64,000 nt of DNA from Frondihabitans sp. 762G35 (GTDB lineage: Bacteria; Actinomycetota; Actinomycetes; Actinomycetales; Microbacteriaceae), in contig NZ_CP014619.1 in NCBI RefSeq assembly GCF_002074055.1, forward strand, positions 1,488,001 through 1,552,000, written 5' to 3'. A program made the translations under genes and the position numbers. Positions 29,488-41,968 of this stretch are shown piece after piece (the stretch's first letter is position 1; each line of letters starts with the position of its first letter). The notes beneath the pieces are model-generated. The model saw nothing but the letters and a program-made list of their open reading frames with translations. It did no database searches and was not told the origin of the DNA.

Positions 29488-30153
29488 CTACGCTACCGGT
29501 GCCGCGGCGAGCCGGAGGGCCGCGATGCGGTCGCGGGGCTCGGATCCGTCGCCCGCGTAGACCGCGGAGCCGGCGACGACCGTGTCGGCGCCGTTCTTTA
29601 CGGCGGTGCGGATCGTGCGGTCGTTGATGCCGCCGTCGACCTCGAGCCACACGTCGAGGCCCGAGGCGTCGATCGCCTCGCGCGCTTTCCGGAGCTTCGG
29701 CATCGTGTCGTCGAGGAAGCTCTGCCCGCCGAATCCCGGCTCGACGGTCATGACGAGGATCATGTCGATCTCGTCGAGGAGGTCGAGCCACGGCTCGACG
29801 GGGGTGCCCGGCTTGACGGCGACGGCGGCCCGGGCTCCGGCGCCGCGGATGTCCCTGGCCAGCGTCTTCGGGTCTCGGGCGGCCTCCGCCGAGAACGTCA
29901 CCGAGAACGCGCCGGTCTCGGCGTACCGGGGAGCCCAGCGATCGGCGTCCTCGATCATGAGGTGGACGTCGAGGGGCAGCGGGCTGACCTCCTGGATGCG
30001 CTGGACGATCGGCAGCCCCAGGGTGAGGTTCGGGACGAAGTGGTTGTCCATCACGTCGACGTGGACGAGGTCGGCGGTGGCGATGCGCTGGAGGTCGCGT
30101 TCGAGGTTGACGAAGTCGGCCGACAGGATGCTGGGACTGATGCGGAGGGGCAC
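29488..30153 (-). CDS. rpe: Ribulose-phosphate 3-epimerase
   Basis: Interconverts ribulose and xylulose 5-phosphates in the pentose phosphate pathway, connecting to PRPP needed by the his, trp and pyr genes around it. The 221-aa barrel has [15 protein letters not shown] (about 6-20), metal ligands in [16 protein letters not shown] (about 31-46), HLMIEDAD near 65, [11 protein letters not shown] near 137 and the phosphate site VAGSAVY near 190. A TAGACT box (30160-30165) ends 6 nt before the GTG, so a leaderless start is likely. Confidence 0.96.
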   Translation of the reverse strand: MPLRISPSILSADFVNLERDLQRIATADLVHVDVMDNHFVPNLTLGLPIVQRIQEVSPLPLDVHLMIEDADRWAPRYAETGAFSVTFSAEAARDPKTLARDIRGAGARAAVAVKPGTPVEPWLDLLDEIDMILVMTVEPGFGGQSFLDDTMPKLRKAREAIDASGLDVWLEVDGGINDRTIRTAVKNGADTVVAGSAVYAGDGSEPRDRIAALRLAAAPVA

Positions 30154-30194
30154 CCGCCGAGTCTACCGGGGCACCGTGCGGGCGAGCCGGGCTG

Positions 30195-31592
30195 CTAGCT
30201 CTCCTTGCGCAGCAGGGCGACGAACATCGCGTCGGTGCCGTTGCGATGCGGCCAGAGCTGGGCGTAGGGGCCCGCGCCGAGGTCGAGCCGCGCCGTCGCG
30301 ATCCCGTCGAGGACGGCGGGGGCGTCGAGGAGTTCGACGGGGACGTTCTCGGGGGTGCGTCGCCACGCCTTCAACCCGGCCTCGACCACGGCTCGCGTCT
30401 CGGCCGTGTGCGGCGAGCAGGTGACGTACGCCAGCGTGCCGCCCGGGGCGAGGGCCCTCAGGGCCGAGGCGAAGAGGCGGGTCTGGAGCGCGGTCAGCTC
30501 GGCCACGTCGCGCGGCTGCTTGCGCCAGCGCGCTTCCGGGCGGCGCCGAAGGGCGCCGAGCCCGGTGCAGGGGGCGTCGAGCAGGATGCGGTCGAACGCC
30601 TCCGGTTCGTCGCTCCCGGTGAGCGTGGCGTCACCCTGCCGCACGGCCACGGTGTCGGGCGCGAGCGTCGCGACGACCGCCTCCAGGGCCTGTCGCACCA
30701 GCCCCACGCGCGCCGGGACGATCTCGTTGGCGACGAGGGTCGCCCCGCCCCGCGCGGCCTCGGCGGCGAGGAGGGCCGCCTTGCCGCCGGGACCGGCGCA
30801 CATGTCGAGCCAGCGCTCCCCCGCCGTGATCGGGGCGACTCGCGACAGGGCGAGCGCGGCGAGCTGCGAACCTTCATCCTGCACTCGAACCCTGCCCTCG
30901 CGCACGAGCGGGAGGCCGGCCGGGTCGCCGGAGGGGGCCGTGACGGCGACGGGCGACAGGCGGCCCTTCGAGGTGCCGGGCACGTCGTCTCGGTCGGCGA
31001 GCCCCGGCAACGCCACGAGGCTGACCCGCGGCGGCGCGTTGTCGGCCCCGAGGAGCGCCTCGAGCTCGTCGGCGCGCCCCTCGGCCGCGAGGGCCCCGCG
31101 GAAGGCGCGGATGATCCACTCGGGATGGGAGTACTCGGCCGCGAGGCGGTCGTCGGCCGACGTCGTTGCCTCGAGGACGCGCTCGCGCCACTCCTCGGGC
31201 GTCGACCGTGAGATCGTGCGGAGGACGCCGTTCACGAACCCGGTGCCCGAGCGGCTCCCGACCTCGCGCGCCTGCGAGACGGACTCGTCGACGGCGGCGT
31301 GCTGCGCGACCCGCGTCGCGAGGAGCTGGTGCGTCGCGAGCCGGAGCACGTCGAGGAGCGCCGGGTCGATGGCGCTCGTCGCCCGTCGGGCCGCGAGGGC
31401 GATCACGCGGTCGTAGTAGCCCGACATCCGCAGGGTGCCGTAGGCGAGCTCCGTCGCCAGGGCGGCGTCCTGCGCCGACAGGCGGGCCCGCAGGATGCGC
31501 TGCGGAAGCAGCAGGTTGGCGTAGGCGTCGTCGTGCTCCACCGCCCGGATCACGTCGAGGGCTACGCGGCGCGCGGGCTGGATGCCGCTCAT
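30195..31592 (-). CDS. rsmB: RsmB/NOP family 16S rRNA (cytosine-5) methyltransferase
   Basis: A 465-aa rRNA m5C methyltransferase. It has an N-terminal NusB-like RNA-binding domain (about 1-140, [20 protein letters not shown]) and a C-terminal SAM-dependent Rossmann domain with [11 protein letters not shown] near 268, the catalytic Cys in [18 protein letters not shown] near 355 and the release Cys in [11 protein letters not shown] near 410. ATG at 31592 overlaps the fmt stop (ATGA), keeping the usual fmt-rsmB coupling. Target C967 is inferred from family. Confidence 0.94.
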   Translation of the reverse strand: MSGIQPARRVALDVIRAVEHDDAYANLLLPQRILRARLSAQDAALATELAYGTLRMSGYYDRVIALAARRATSAIDPALLDVLRLATHQLLATRVAQHAAVDESVSQAREVGSRSGTGFVNGVLRTISRSTPEEWRERVLEATTSADDRLAAEYSHPEWIIRAFRGALAAEGRADELEALLGADNAPPRVSLVALPGLADRDDVPGTSKGRLSPVAVTAPSGDPAGLPLVREGRVRVQDEGSQLAALALSRVAPITAGERWLDMCAGPGGKAALLAAEAARGGATLVANEIVPARVGLVRQALEAVVATLAPDTVAVRQGDATLTGSDEPEAFDRILLDAPCTGLGALRRRPEARWRKQPRDVAELTALQTRLFASALRALAPGGTLAYVTCSPHTAETRAVVEAGLKAWRRTPENVPVELLDAPAVLDGIATARLDLGAGPYAQLWPHRNGTDAMFVALLRKES

Positions 31593-32566
31593 CGGGTGCC
31601 TCCCGTCGTGTCGGCCGCCGTCGTGTCGACCTCCGGTGTCGACAGGTCGAACGACGGCCGGGAGCCGTCGGGGAGGCCGCGGATCCAATCGCCGGCCGGC
31701 ATCGGCTTCTTGCCGGAGGGCTGCACGGTGACGAGCTCGAGGGCGTCCGACGACGTGCCGACGAAGACGCGCCTGCCGAGGACCTCGACGCGACCCGGCG
31801 CGGGGCGCTCGGTTCCGGCGTCGGCGGTGCGCAGTTCGAGGACCTTGACGCGGAGGCCGCCGTACTCGGCGAACGCGCCCGGCTCCGGCGTCACGCCACG
31901 GTAGCGGTCGTGGACGGCGGCGGCGTCGCGCGCGAAGTCGAGTCGGGCGTCGTCGAGCGTCAGCTTGGGGGCCAGGGTGACCTCCCCCTCCTGCGGAACG
32001 CCCACGGCGGAGCCGTCGGCCAGCTGGTCGACGACGGCGGTCAGGAGGAGCGAGCCGGATCGCGCCAGCTCGCGGAGGAGATCGCCGGCGGTCTCGTCGC
32101 CTCCGAGCTCACGCGGGAGCGACCCGTAGACGACGCCCGCGTCGAGCTCGGGCACGAGCTGGAACACGGCCGCGCCGGTCTCCCGGTCACCCGCCATCAG
32201 GGCGCGCTGCACCGGGGCGGCTCCGCGCCAGCGCGGGAGCAGGGAGAAGTGCAGATTGATCCAGCCGAGGCGCGGCGTCGAGAGCAGCGGCTCGCGCAGC
32301 AGCGCGCCGTAGGCGACGATGACGCCCAGATCGGCGTCGAGGGCCCGGATGCGCTCCGTCACGTCGTCGGTGATGCGGCGGGACCGGATCACGGGCAGGC
32401 CGAGCTCCTCCGCCGCGGAGGCGACGGGAGTCGGGGTCAGGACCCTCTTCCGCCCCTGGGGCGTGTCGTCGCGGGTGAGGACGGCCACCACGTCGTGCTC
32501 GCTCTCGACGAGGGCGTGGAGGGAGGGGACGGCGGCCGAGGGGCTGCCGGCGAAGACGAGGCGCAC
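31589..32566 (-). CDS. fmt: Methionyl-tRNA formyltransferase
   Basis: Formylates initiator Met-tRNA using 10-formyl-THF. The 325-aa protein starts MRLVFAGSPSAAVPSL; the catalytic segment INLHFSLLPRWRGAAPVQRAL lies near 105-125 with the essential Asn and His, and the second catalytic Asp follows in TGAAVFQLVPELDAG near 140. The C-terminal tRNA-binding domain (about 205-320) is present. It follows priA by 12 bp, and its product works next to metK and rsmB in translation. Confidence 0.97.
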   Translation of the reverse strand: MRLVFAGSPSAAVPSLHALVESEHDVVAVLTRDDTPQGRKRVLTPTPVASAAEELGLPVIRSRRITDDVTERIRALDADLGVIVAYGALLREPLLSTPRLGWINLHFSLLPRWRGAAPVQRALMAGDRETGAAVFQLVPELDAGVVYGSLPRELGGDETAGDLLRELARSGSLLLTAVVDQLADGSAVGVPQEGEVTLAPKLTLDDARLDFARDAAAVHDRYRGVTPEPGAFAEYGGLRVKVLELRTADAGTERPAPGRVEVLGRRVFVGTSSDALELVTVQPSGKKPMPAGDWIRGLPDGSRPSFDLSTPEVDTTAADTTGGTR

Positions 32567-32578
32567 GGGGATTCCTGA

Positions 32579-34669
32579 TCAGTCGGAGAACGGCTCGACG
32601 TCGTCGAACCGCACCTTGAGTGTAGAGACGGTGCGGCGCGCGTTCGACCCGCGGGGGTCGCCGGGGATGCGGCGGCGGTCGGTCGCAGCACGGATGACGC
32701 GACCCCGGAGGAGCGCCGCCACGTCGGAGCCGCGGGCGTAGTCGAAGCGCACGATGGCGCGCACCGTGCCGCTCTCGACGTCGACCGGCCCCAGCGTCTC
32801 GCCCCGGATCTCCTCGGGCAGCTCGGCCAGCGCGCCCTCGACCGTCTCGGTGCGCCCGGTCAGGGTCGCGACGCGAACCGCCGGCGGGAACCTCAGGTGC
32901 CGTCGGTCGGCGAGCTCCGCCGAGGCGAAGCGCGCGAGGTTCCACGTCGCCAGCGCCGAGGCCATGGTCCCGCCGACGCCGACGAGGAACACGGGAGCGC
33001 GTCGAGCGGCCAGCGCCGTCGCGTCGGCCCACCAGCGCAGGCAGTCCTCCGCGACCCGGAGGCTCTCCCTCGCCAGCATCCGCTCGCCGTCGAGCAGCAG
33101 GATCGCGCGATAGCCGCCCGGCGCGATCGGCTCGGCGCCCCGCGTCGCCACGACGATCGCCGACTCGCCGTCGACGCGGGTCAGCGGGCGGGAGCCGTCG
33201 CTGACGACCACCTTGACGCCGGGGAAAGCGCGACCGAGTTCGTCGGCGGTCCGGCCCGCCCCCGTGCCGACGGTGCGCATCGTGGTGTTCTCGCAGGTCG
33301 TGCAGTGCCAGCCCACCGCGAGGGCCCCGCACCAGGCGCACGCGGGAGTCGCCTGGGCGTTCGCCTTCTGCAGCGGCCCCGCGCACCGCAGGCAGCGGGC
33401 GGTGTCGCCGCACTCGTCGCATGCGAGTCGCGGCGCGTAGCCGGGATGCGCGACCTGGACGAGGACCGGCCCGAACTCGACGGCCGCCTTCGCCTCCGTC
33501 CACGCGGCCGACGGGATCCTGGCGTTGGCGGCGAACCCCTCCCGGGACCCCTGCTGCGTCGTCGGGATGACCCGCGGCTGGTAGCGGGGATCGGGCGACA
33601 CCTCGGTCAACCAGCCGATCTCGACCAGCCGCTGCACGTCGGTGCTCCGCGCGTGCCCGGCGAACACGAGCGCAGGATGCTGCTGCTCGGCTCGGAGGAG
33701 CGCCGCGTCTCGGGCGTGCACGTACGGGCTGAGGGGCTCGGAGAACAGCGGATCGGAATCGTCCCACAGGGCCACGAGCCCGAGTCGCGCCGCGGGCGCG
33801 AGCAGGACGGAGCGGTTCCCCACGAGGACGAGGGCCTCGTCGCCCCGCGCTCGCAGCAGGGCCCGGTAGCGCTCCGGGTTCGACTGGCGGGAGTCGAGTC
33901 GCACGACGCGGCCCGGGTCGACGACGGCCTCGAGAGCGGCGACCAGCTGCTCCTGGTCGCGGTAGTCGGGGACCGCGAGGATGGCGCTGTCGCCGTCGGC
34001 GAGGCTCACGGCGGCGAGCTGCGCCAGGGTGACGGCCCACTGACCCACCCAGAGCACCTCGCCGTCGGCGTCCGCGGGCAGCTCGGCCAGGAGCGGCAGG
34101 GCATCGAGGGCGATCCTGGCCCGGGCACGCACGGCGCCGGCGAGGTCGGTGGAACGGTAGTGGTCGATGGTCGGAGTCGCCTCCGGGGCGGCCGCGATCG
34201 GCACGCCGTCCGGGTCTGCGTCACCGGCGGCAGCCACCGTTGCGGCTGAGGCTCCCTCCGTGACGGCCTCGGCGGCCTCGGTGGCGTCGACGACCCGCGC
34301 CTCCCGCGCAGCCAGCCACGCCTTCTCGACGCGCACCTGCCGCGTGGGGACGGCCAGCCGGAGCACGTCGCTCGCCGAGCCTCCCGCGCGATCGGCCAGC
34401 GCCCGGGCGAGTCGCCACACCTCGGGCGCCAGCACGGGCACGGTGGAGACGAGCTCCTCCAGCTCGCTGAGCGACCCTTCGTGCTCCGACCCGGTGGCGA
34501 GCTCGACGACGAAGCCGTCGGCCACGCGCCCCGCGGAGCGGAGGGGTACCTTGACCCGCATGCCGGGGCCGACCTCACCCACCAGCCGCTCCGGCACGGC
34601 GTAGTCGAAGAGCCGGTCGAGCTGCGGCAGCGGGGTGTCGACCAGCACCCGCGCGACGACCCGGGCCAC
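32579..34669 (-). CDS. priA: Probable primosomal protein N' (ATPase-degenerate PriA)
   Basis: Replication-restart factor family, 696 aa. The N-terminal DNA-binding domain (VLVDTPLPQLDRLFDYAVP, about 8-26) and the zinc region with paired cysteines (CDECGDTARCLRC and CAWCGALAVGWHCTTC, about 410-450) are kept. The Walker A GxTGSGKT is absent (DSAILAVPDYRDQEQL in its place) and the DEEH box reads LWDDSDP, so helicase activity is predicted lost, as in other actinobacteria. GTG 34669 is chosen because AGGGG, overlapping the metK stop, lies 8 nt before it. Confidence 0.93.
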   Translation of the reverse strand: MARVVARVLVDTPLPQLDRLFDYAVPERLVGEVGPGMRVKVPLRSAGRVADGFVVELATGSEHEGSLSELEELVSTVPVLAPEVWRLARALADRAGGSASDVLRLAVPTRQVRVEKAWLAAREARVVDATEAAEAVTEGASAATVAAAGDADPDGVPIAAAPEATPTIDHYRSTDLAGAVRARARIALDALPLLAELPADADGEVLWVGQWAVTLAQLAAVSLADGDSAILAVPDYRDQEQLVAALEAVVDPGRVVRLDSRQSNPERYRALLRARGDEALVLVGNRSVLLAPAARLGLVALWDDSDPLFSEPLSPYVHARDAALLRAEQQHPALVFAGHARSTDVQRLVEIGWLTEVSPDPRYQPRVIPTTQQGSREGFAANARIPSAAWTEAKAAVEFGPVLVQVAHPGYAPRLACDECGDTARCLRCAGPLQKANAQATPACAWCGALAVGWHCTTCENTTMRTVGTGAGRTADELGRAFPGVKVVVSDGSRPLTRVDGESAIVVATRGAEPIAPGGYRAILLLDGERMLARESLRVAEDCLRWWADATALAARRAPVFLVGVGGTMASALATWNLARFASAELADRRHLRFPPAVRVATLTGRTETVEGALAELPEEIRGETLGPVDVESGTVRAIVRFDYARGSDVAALLRGRVIRAATDRRRIPGDPRGSNARRTVSTLKVRFDDVEPFSD

Positions 34670-34680
34670 GGTAGCGACCC

Positions 34681-35880
34681 CTAGAGCCCCGCTGCGGCGC
34701 GGAGGGCGTCGACGCGGTCGAGCTTCTCCCACGTGAAGTCGGGGAGATCGCGACCGAAGTGGCCGTAGGTGGAGGTCTGGCCGTAGATGGGCCGGAGCAG
34801 GTCAAGGTCGCGGATGATCGCGGCGGGACGCAGATCGAAGACCTCGTTGATGGCGTCGATGATGACGTCGTCGGAGACGTGGCCGGTGCCGAACGTCTCG
34901 ACGTAGAGGCCGACCGGCGCCGAGCGACCGATCGCGTAGGCGATCTGGATCTCGAGACGCTCGGCGAACCCGGCCGCCACGGCGTTCTTCGCGACCCAGC
35001 GCATGGCGTAGGCGGCGGACCGGTCGACCTTCGACGGGTCCTTGCCGGAGAAGGCGCCGCCGCCGTGACGGGACGCCCCACCGTAGGTGTCGACGATGAT
35101 CTTCCGGCCGGTGAGGCCGGCGTCGCCCTGCGGGCCGCCGATCTCGAAGCGCCCGGTCGGGTTGATGATGAAGCGGGTCGCCGAGGAGTCGAGACCCGCG
35201 TCGTCGAGGACGGGGCGGATCACGTGCTCGATGACCTCGCGCTCGAGCTGCTCGCTCGACACGCGGGGCGAGTGCTGGGTCGAGAGGACGACCGTCTCGA
35301 CGGTCTTGGGCACGTAGCCGTCGTAGCCGACCGTGACCTGCGTCTTGCCGTCGGGGCGGAGGTAGTCGAGGATGCCCTCCTTGCGGACGGCGGCGAGGCG
35401 CTCCGCCAGCCGGTGCGCGAGCCACACGGGCAACGGCATGTACTGCGGCGTCTCGGTGGTGGCGAAGCCGAACATGATGCCCTGGTCGCCGGCGCCCTGC
35501 GCGTCGAGGGCGTCGTCGACCGAGAGCCCCGTGCGCGTCTCGAGCGCGTTGTCGACGCCCTGCGCGATGTCGGGCGACTGCGCGCCGATCGAGACCTCGA
35601 CACCGCAGGTGCGACCGTCGAAGCTGACGGAGGAGTCGTTGTAGCCGATGCCCGTGATGAGGTCGCGGACGATCGTGGGGATGTCGACGTAGCCCGTCGT
35701 CGTGACCTCGCCCGCCACGTGCACGAGACCCGTCGTCACCAGCGTCTCGACGGCCACGCGGCTGTGCGGGTCTTCGGCGAGGAGGGCGTCGAGGATGCGA
35801 TCGGAGATCTGGTCGCAGATCTTGTCGGGGTGCCCCTCGGTGACGGACTCGGAGGTGAAGAGACGGAGGGCAGAAGTCAC
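34681..35880 (-). CDS. metK: S-adenosylmethionine synthetase
   Basis: Makes SAM from methionine and ATP. The 399-aa protein starts [20 protein letters not shown], with the His of GHPDK positioned for ATP binding. The hexapeptide GAGDQG lies near 120 and the glycine-rich [19 protein letters not shown] near 265. GTG at 35880 follows GAGGAATTCC. It heads the metK-priA-fmt-rsmB-rpe run; downstream rsmB and other methyltransferases use its product. Confidence 0.97.
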   Translation of the reverse strand: MTSALRLFTSESVTEGHPDKICDQISDRILDALLAEDPHSRVAVETLVTTGLVHVAGEVTTTGYVDIPTIVRDLITGIGYNDSSVSFDGRTCGVEVSIGAQSPDIAQGVDNALETRTGLSVDDALDAQGAGDQGIMFGFATTETPQYMPLPVWLAHRLAERLAAVRKEGILDYLRPDGKTQVTVGYDGYVPKTVETVVLSTQHSPRVSSEQLEREVIEHVIRPVLDDAGLDSSATRFIINPTGRFEIGGPQGDAGLTGRKIIVDTYGGASRHGGGAFSGKDPSKVDRSAAYAMRWVAKNAVAAGFAERLEIQIAYAIGRSAPVGLYVETFGTGHVSDDVIIDAINEVFDLRPAAIIRDLDLLRPIYGQTSTYGHFGRDLPDFTWEKLDRVDALRAAAGL

Positions 35881-35917
35881 GGAATTCCTCGGGGACGGTG
35901 CGAGAAGGGGCGCGCCA

Positions 35918-35940
35918 ACTCTACCGCCGCCCCACCGACA
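35918..35940 (-). promoter_or_regulatory. metK promoter with PafBC-like upstream element
   Basis: Minus strand TGTCGGTG, 9 nt, TAGAGT. The spacing is one base longer than the N8 consensus. The transcript would have a leader of about 30 nt with a Shine-Dalgarno, so metK is not leaderless. Confidence 0.45.
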
Positions 35941-35989
35941 CTCCCCCGGGCTCGCGTCACACGGAGAGACCGTCTGGCAGGGTCGACGG

Positions 35990-36568
35990 ATGGACACCGT
36001 CGACCTGCGGACACCGCGACTCCTGCTCAGGCCCCCCGGTGAGGGCGACGTCGACGCGATCGCGGCCGCGTGTCAGGATCCCGTGCTGCAGGCGCGAGTC
36101 CCCGTCCCCGTCCCGTACACGCGGCGGTCGGCGGTCGACTTCGTCCGCGGCTACAGCGCTCCCCGCTGGGCCTCCGGCGCCAAGTGCACGTGGGCGATCG
36201 AGGCCGAGGGGCTCTTCGCGGGCATGATCGGCGTGCAGATCCTCGAGGGTGGTCGGGGCGAGATCGGATATTGGCTCGCCGAGGAGCATCGGGGCCGCGG
36301 CCTCCTCACCGAGGCCGGCGCGCGCGTGGTCGCCTTCGCCCTCGATCCGGCGCCCGAGGGCCTCGGCCTCGCCCGGCTCGCCTGGCGTGCCTTCTCGGGC
36401 AACGTCGCCTCGGCCCGGGTGGCGCAGAGGCTCGGCTTCCGCTTCGAGGGGGTGGCACGCCTCGGCGCCGTCGGCCGGAACGGCCTCGAGGACGACTGGC
36501 TCGCCGGCCTCCTGGCGACCGACACCCGGGCTCCGGTCCCCTGGGCCGTGCTCGACCCGCACGCCTGA
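35990..36568 (+). CDS. GNAT family N-acetyltransferase
   Basis: A 192-aa RimJ/RimL-like acetyltransferase. It begins [20 protein letters not shown], the usual strand beta-1 of the family, and carries the acetyl-CoA pyrophosphate loop [13 protein letters not shown] near 99-111 and the C-terminal [17 protein letters not shown] near 140-156. Substrate unknown. It is on the opposite strand between rpoZ and metK, a position that in many actinobacteria holds coaBC. AGGG lies 8 nt before the ATG. Confidence 0.88.
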   Translation: MDTVDLRTPRLLLRPPGEGDVDAIAAACQDPVLQARVPVPVPYTRRSAVDFVRGYSAPRWASGAKCTWAIEAEGLFAGMIGVQILEGGRGEIGYWLAEEHRGRGLLTEAGARVVAFALDPAPEGLGLARLAWRAFSGNVASARVAQRLGFRFEGVARLGAVGRNGLEDDWLAGLLATDTRAPVPWAVLDPHA

Positions 36569-36594
36569 CGCGACGTCGGCCGGACGCCCCGCGA

Positions 36595-36638
36595 ACGCCG
36601 ACGGCCCCTCCGCCGGAGCGGAGGGGCCGTTAGGCGTC
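36595..36638. terminator. Bidirectional terminator between GNAT gene and rpoZ
   Basis: Strong inverted repeat: ACGGCCCCTCCGC and GCGGAGGGGCCGT arms with a CGGA tetraloop (36601-36630), extended by outer ACGCC/GGCGT. It lies between two convergent genes and can serve both. Confidence 0.8.
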
Positions 36639-36649
36639 GCGGGACAGCG

Positions 36650-36916
36650 TTACTCGGCGACGACCTCGAGGGGCTTCGCGACGAGCTTGTCCTCGTTGAT
36701 CTCGTGCATGGCCACGGAGAGCGGCTTGTCGTCGATAGTCGAGTCGACCAGGGGGCCGACGTTGTCGAAGAGCGAGCCCTCGTGCAGGTCGGCGTAGTAG
36801 TCGTTGATCTGGCGCGCGCGCTTCGAGGCGAAGATGACGAGCGCGTACTTCGACTCGACCTTCGAGAGCAGGTCGTCGATGGGCGGGTCGATGATGCCCT
36901 TGTTTCTGTCGGCCAT
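36650..36916 (-). CDS. rpoZ: RNA polymerase omega subunit
   Basis: The 88-aa smallest RNA polymerase subunit, which helps fold beta'. The family core is clear: [18 protein letters not shown] (about 11-28) and [14 protein letters not shown] (about 31-44), with [12 protein letters not shown] near the end. A near-consensus AGGAGG precedes the ATG. It lies 8 bp after gmk, the conserved gmk-rpoZ pair, and ends the pyr-gmk-rpoZ run at a strong terminator. Confidence 0.96.
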   Translation of the reverse strand: MADRNKGIIDPPIDDLLSKVESKYALVIFASKRARQINDYYADLHEGSLFDNVGPLVDSTIDDKPLSVAMHEINEDKLVAKPLEVVAE

Positions 36917-36924
36917 GGTGCCTC

Positions 36925-37854
36925 CTAAGCTTTGTGAGCCCGTGCAGCCTTCGACTGCGCTGCGGGCAATGTCATCAAGTCTACGACCTCCTGGGCCGCT
37001 TCGCTGACGTCGTGGTTCACGACCTTGACGTCGAACTCGTCCTGAGCGGCCAGCTCGATCTTCGCGGTCTCGAGCCGGCGCTGCTGTTCGGCCTTGTCCT
37101 CCGTGCCGCGGCCGATGAGCCGACGGACCAGTTCCTCCCAGGTCGGGGGCAGGAGGAAGACGAGCACCGCCTCCGGCATGACGGCCTTGACCTGGCGGGC
37201 CCCCTGCAGATCGATCTCGAGCAGGACGCTCCTGCCCTTGTCGAGCGCGGCGTCGATCGGCGGCCGGGGGGTGCCGTACCGATAGGAGTTGTGGACCGTC
37301 GCGTACTCGAGGAGCTCGCGGTCGCGGATCTTGCGGTCGAACTCCTCGTCGGTGACGAAGTAGTAGTGGACGCCGTCGATCTCGCCCGGTCGGGGCTTGC
37401 GCGTCGTGGCCGAGATCGAGAGCAGGACCTCGGGGTGGTGCTCGCGGATGTGCGTCGACACCGTGCCCTTGCCGACCGCCGTCGGGCCGGCGAGGACGAC
37501 GAGGCGCGACCGGAGCCGCCCCTTGGCCTCCCGCTGCGACAGCCAGTCGCCGAGGATCGCGCGCTGGCGCACCCCGAGACCGCCCACGCGCTTCGAGTCG
37601 GCGATGCCGAGGGAGTCCATGATGCGCGCCACGCGCGTCGGGCCGATGCCCGGGATGCTGGTGAGGAGCTCGCGGACGCGCAGGGTCGCCTCCGGTGCGG
37701 TGACGTCGCCCTGCCAGCCGGCCTCGGCCGCGTCGAGCGCGGTCCGTCGGCGCTCGGCGACGTCGTGCTTCACCTCGGCGCGGGCGCGGCGCGCGGCGAC
37801 GGCGGCCTTGGCCGCGGCGGCGCGGTCGACCGGGGGCGGGGTCATGCGAGGCAC
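36925..37854 (-). CDS. gmk: Fused mycobacterial-type IHF domain and guanylate kinase
   Basis: A 309-aa protein joining two normally separate products. Residues 1-105 resemble actinobacterial integration host factor ([18 protein letters not shown], then the helix-hairpin-helix [18 protein letters not shown] and [10 protein letters not shown]). Residues 115-305 are a complete guanylate kinase (P-loop [44 protein letters not shown]). No start codon with a ribosome site lies between the parts. GTG 37854 is chosen because AGGAGGT precedes it by 6 nt; an ATG at 37845 overlaps the pyrF stop and is the alternative. Mycobacteria have mihF and gmk side by side. Confidence 0.92.
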   Translation of the reverse strand: MPRMTPPPVDRAAAAKAAVAARRARAEVKHDVAERRRTALDAAEAGWQGDVTAPEATLRVRELLTSIPGIGPTRVARIMDSLGIADSKRVGGLGVRQRAILGDWLSQREAKGRLRSRLVVLAGPTAVGKGTVSTHIREHHPEVLLSISATTRKPRPGEIDGVHYYFVTDEEFDRKIRDRELLEYATVHNSYRYGTPRPPIDAALDKGRSVLLEIDLQGARQVKAVMPEAVLVFLLPPTWEELVRRLIGRGTEDKAEQQRRLETAKIELAAQDEFDVKVVNHDVSEAAQEVVDLMTLPAAQSKAARAHKA

Positions 37855-38692
37855 GACGACACCTCCTCGGACGCGTCGCGGACGGCCGCGGCGACTCCCG
37901 CCGGCCCGGCGGAGAGGAGCGAGCGCGAGGCCGAGACGAGCACCTGGCCGGACGCCTCGCCGAAGAGGCGGCGGACGTCGGCGTAGCGAGCGCCCTGGGC
38001 GCCGAACCCCGGGGCCAGAACGGGCGTGGCGACGAGCGAGGCGGTGTCGATGCCGTAGTCGGCGAGGTCGACGGTCGCGCCGAGCACCACCCCGACGGAG
38101 CCGGGGCGGTCGGCGCTCAGATCCTGATCAGCGGCGGAATTGTCGTGGAACACGTCGTCGACGATACCGGCGGCGACGGTCCGACCGGTGCCGAGAATCG
38201 CCGTCTGCGTCAGACGCGCCTCCGGATTCGACGTGGCGGAGAGGACGAACACCCCGGCACCCGCCGAACGCGCACGTCGGAGGAAGCCCGCGTTCGCCCC
38301 GAGCCCCTGGTACGCGGCTGCCGTGACGGCGTCGGCGCGGAGCGGCGACGACGGGTCGAGCCAGGCGTCGCCGTAGGAGTCCATGGTCGTCCCGATGTCG
38401 CCGCGCTTGGCGTCGGCGATCACGAGCAGCTCCGTCTCGCGAGCCGCCGCGAGGACATCCTCGAGGGCCCGGAACCCGGCGGAGCCGTACCGCTCGTAGA
38501 AGGCGACCTGCGGTTTGACGACCGGTGCGACTCCTGCGGCCGCCTCGACGACGCGGAGCCCGAACTCGCGAGCCCCCTCCGCCGACACCGGGAGGCCCCA
38601 CTCCCCCAGCAGGTAGGGGTGCGGGTCGATTCCGACGCAGAGCTGCCCGAACCGCCGGAACGAGGCGCGCAGCCGGAGGCCGAACGCGTCGG

Positions 38693-38696
<4 letters not shown>
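37842..38696 (-). CDS. pyrF: Orotidine 5'-phosphate decarboxylase, actinobacterial type
   Basis: Decarboxylates OMP to UMP, the last de novo pyrimidine step. The 284-aa protein belongs to the longer PyrF type 2: CVGIDPHP near 20, [12 protein letters not shown] near 60 and the catalytic [16 protein letters not shown] near 90-105. GTG at 38696 overlaps the carB stop (GTGA). Its 3' end overlaps the start of the mIHF-gmk gene. The unusual codons GCA GGA near residue 55 coincide with a recurring nonamer discussed in the findings. Confidence 0.94.

Positions 38697-41967
<3,271 letters not shown>

Positions 41968-41968
<1 letters not shown>

Noticed and set aside
35881-35989. A SAM riboswitch before metK
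   Set aside because: The predicted leader is only about 30 nt and shows none of the conserved SAM-I, SAM-II or SAM-IV cores.
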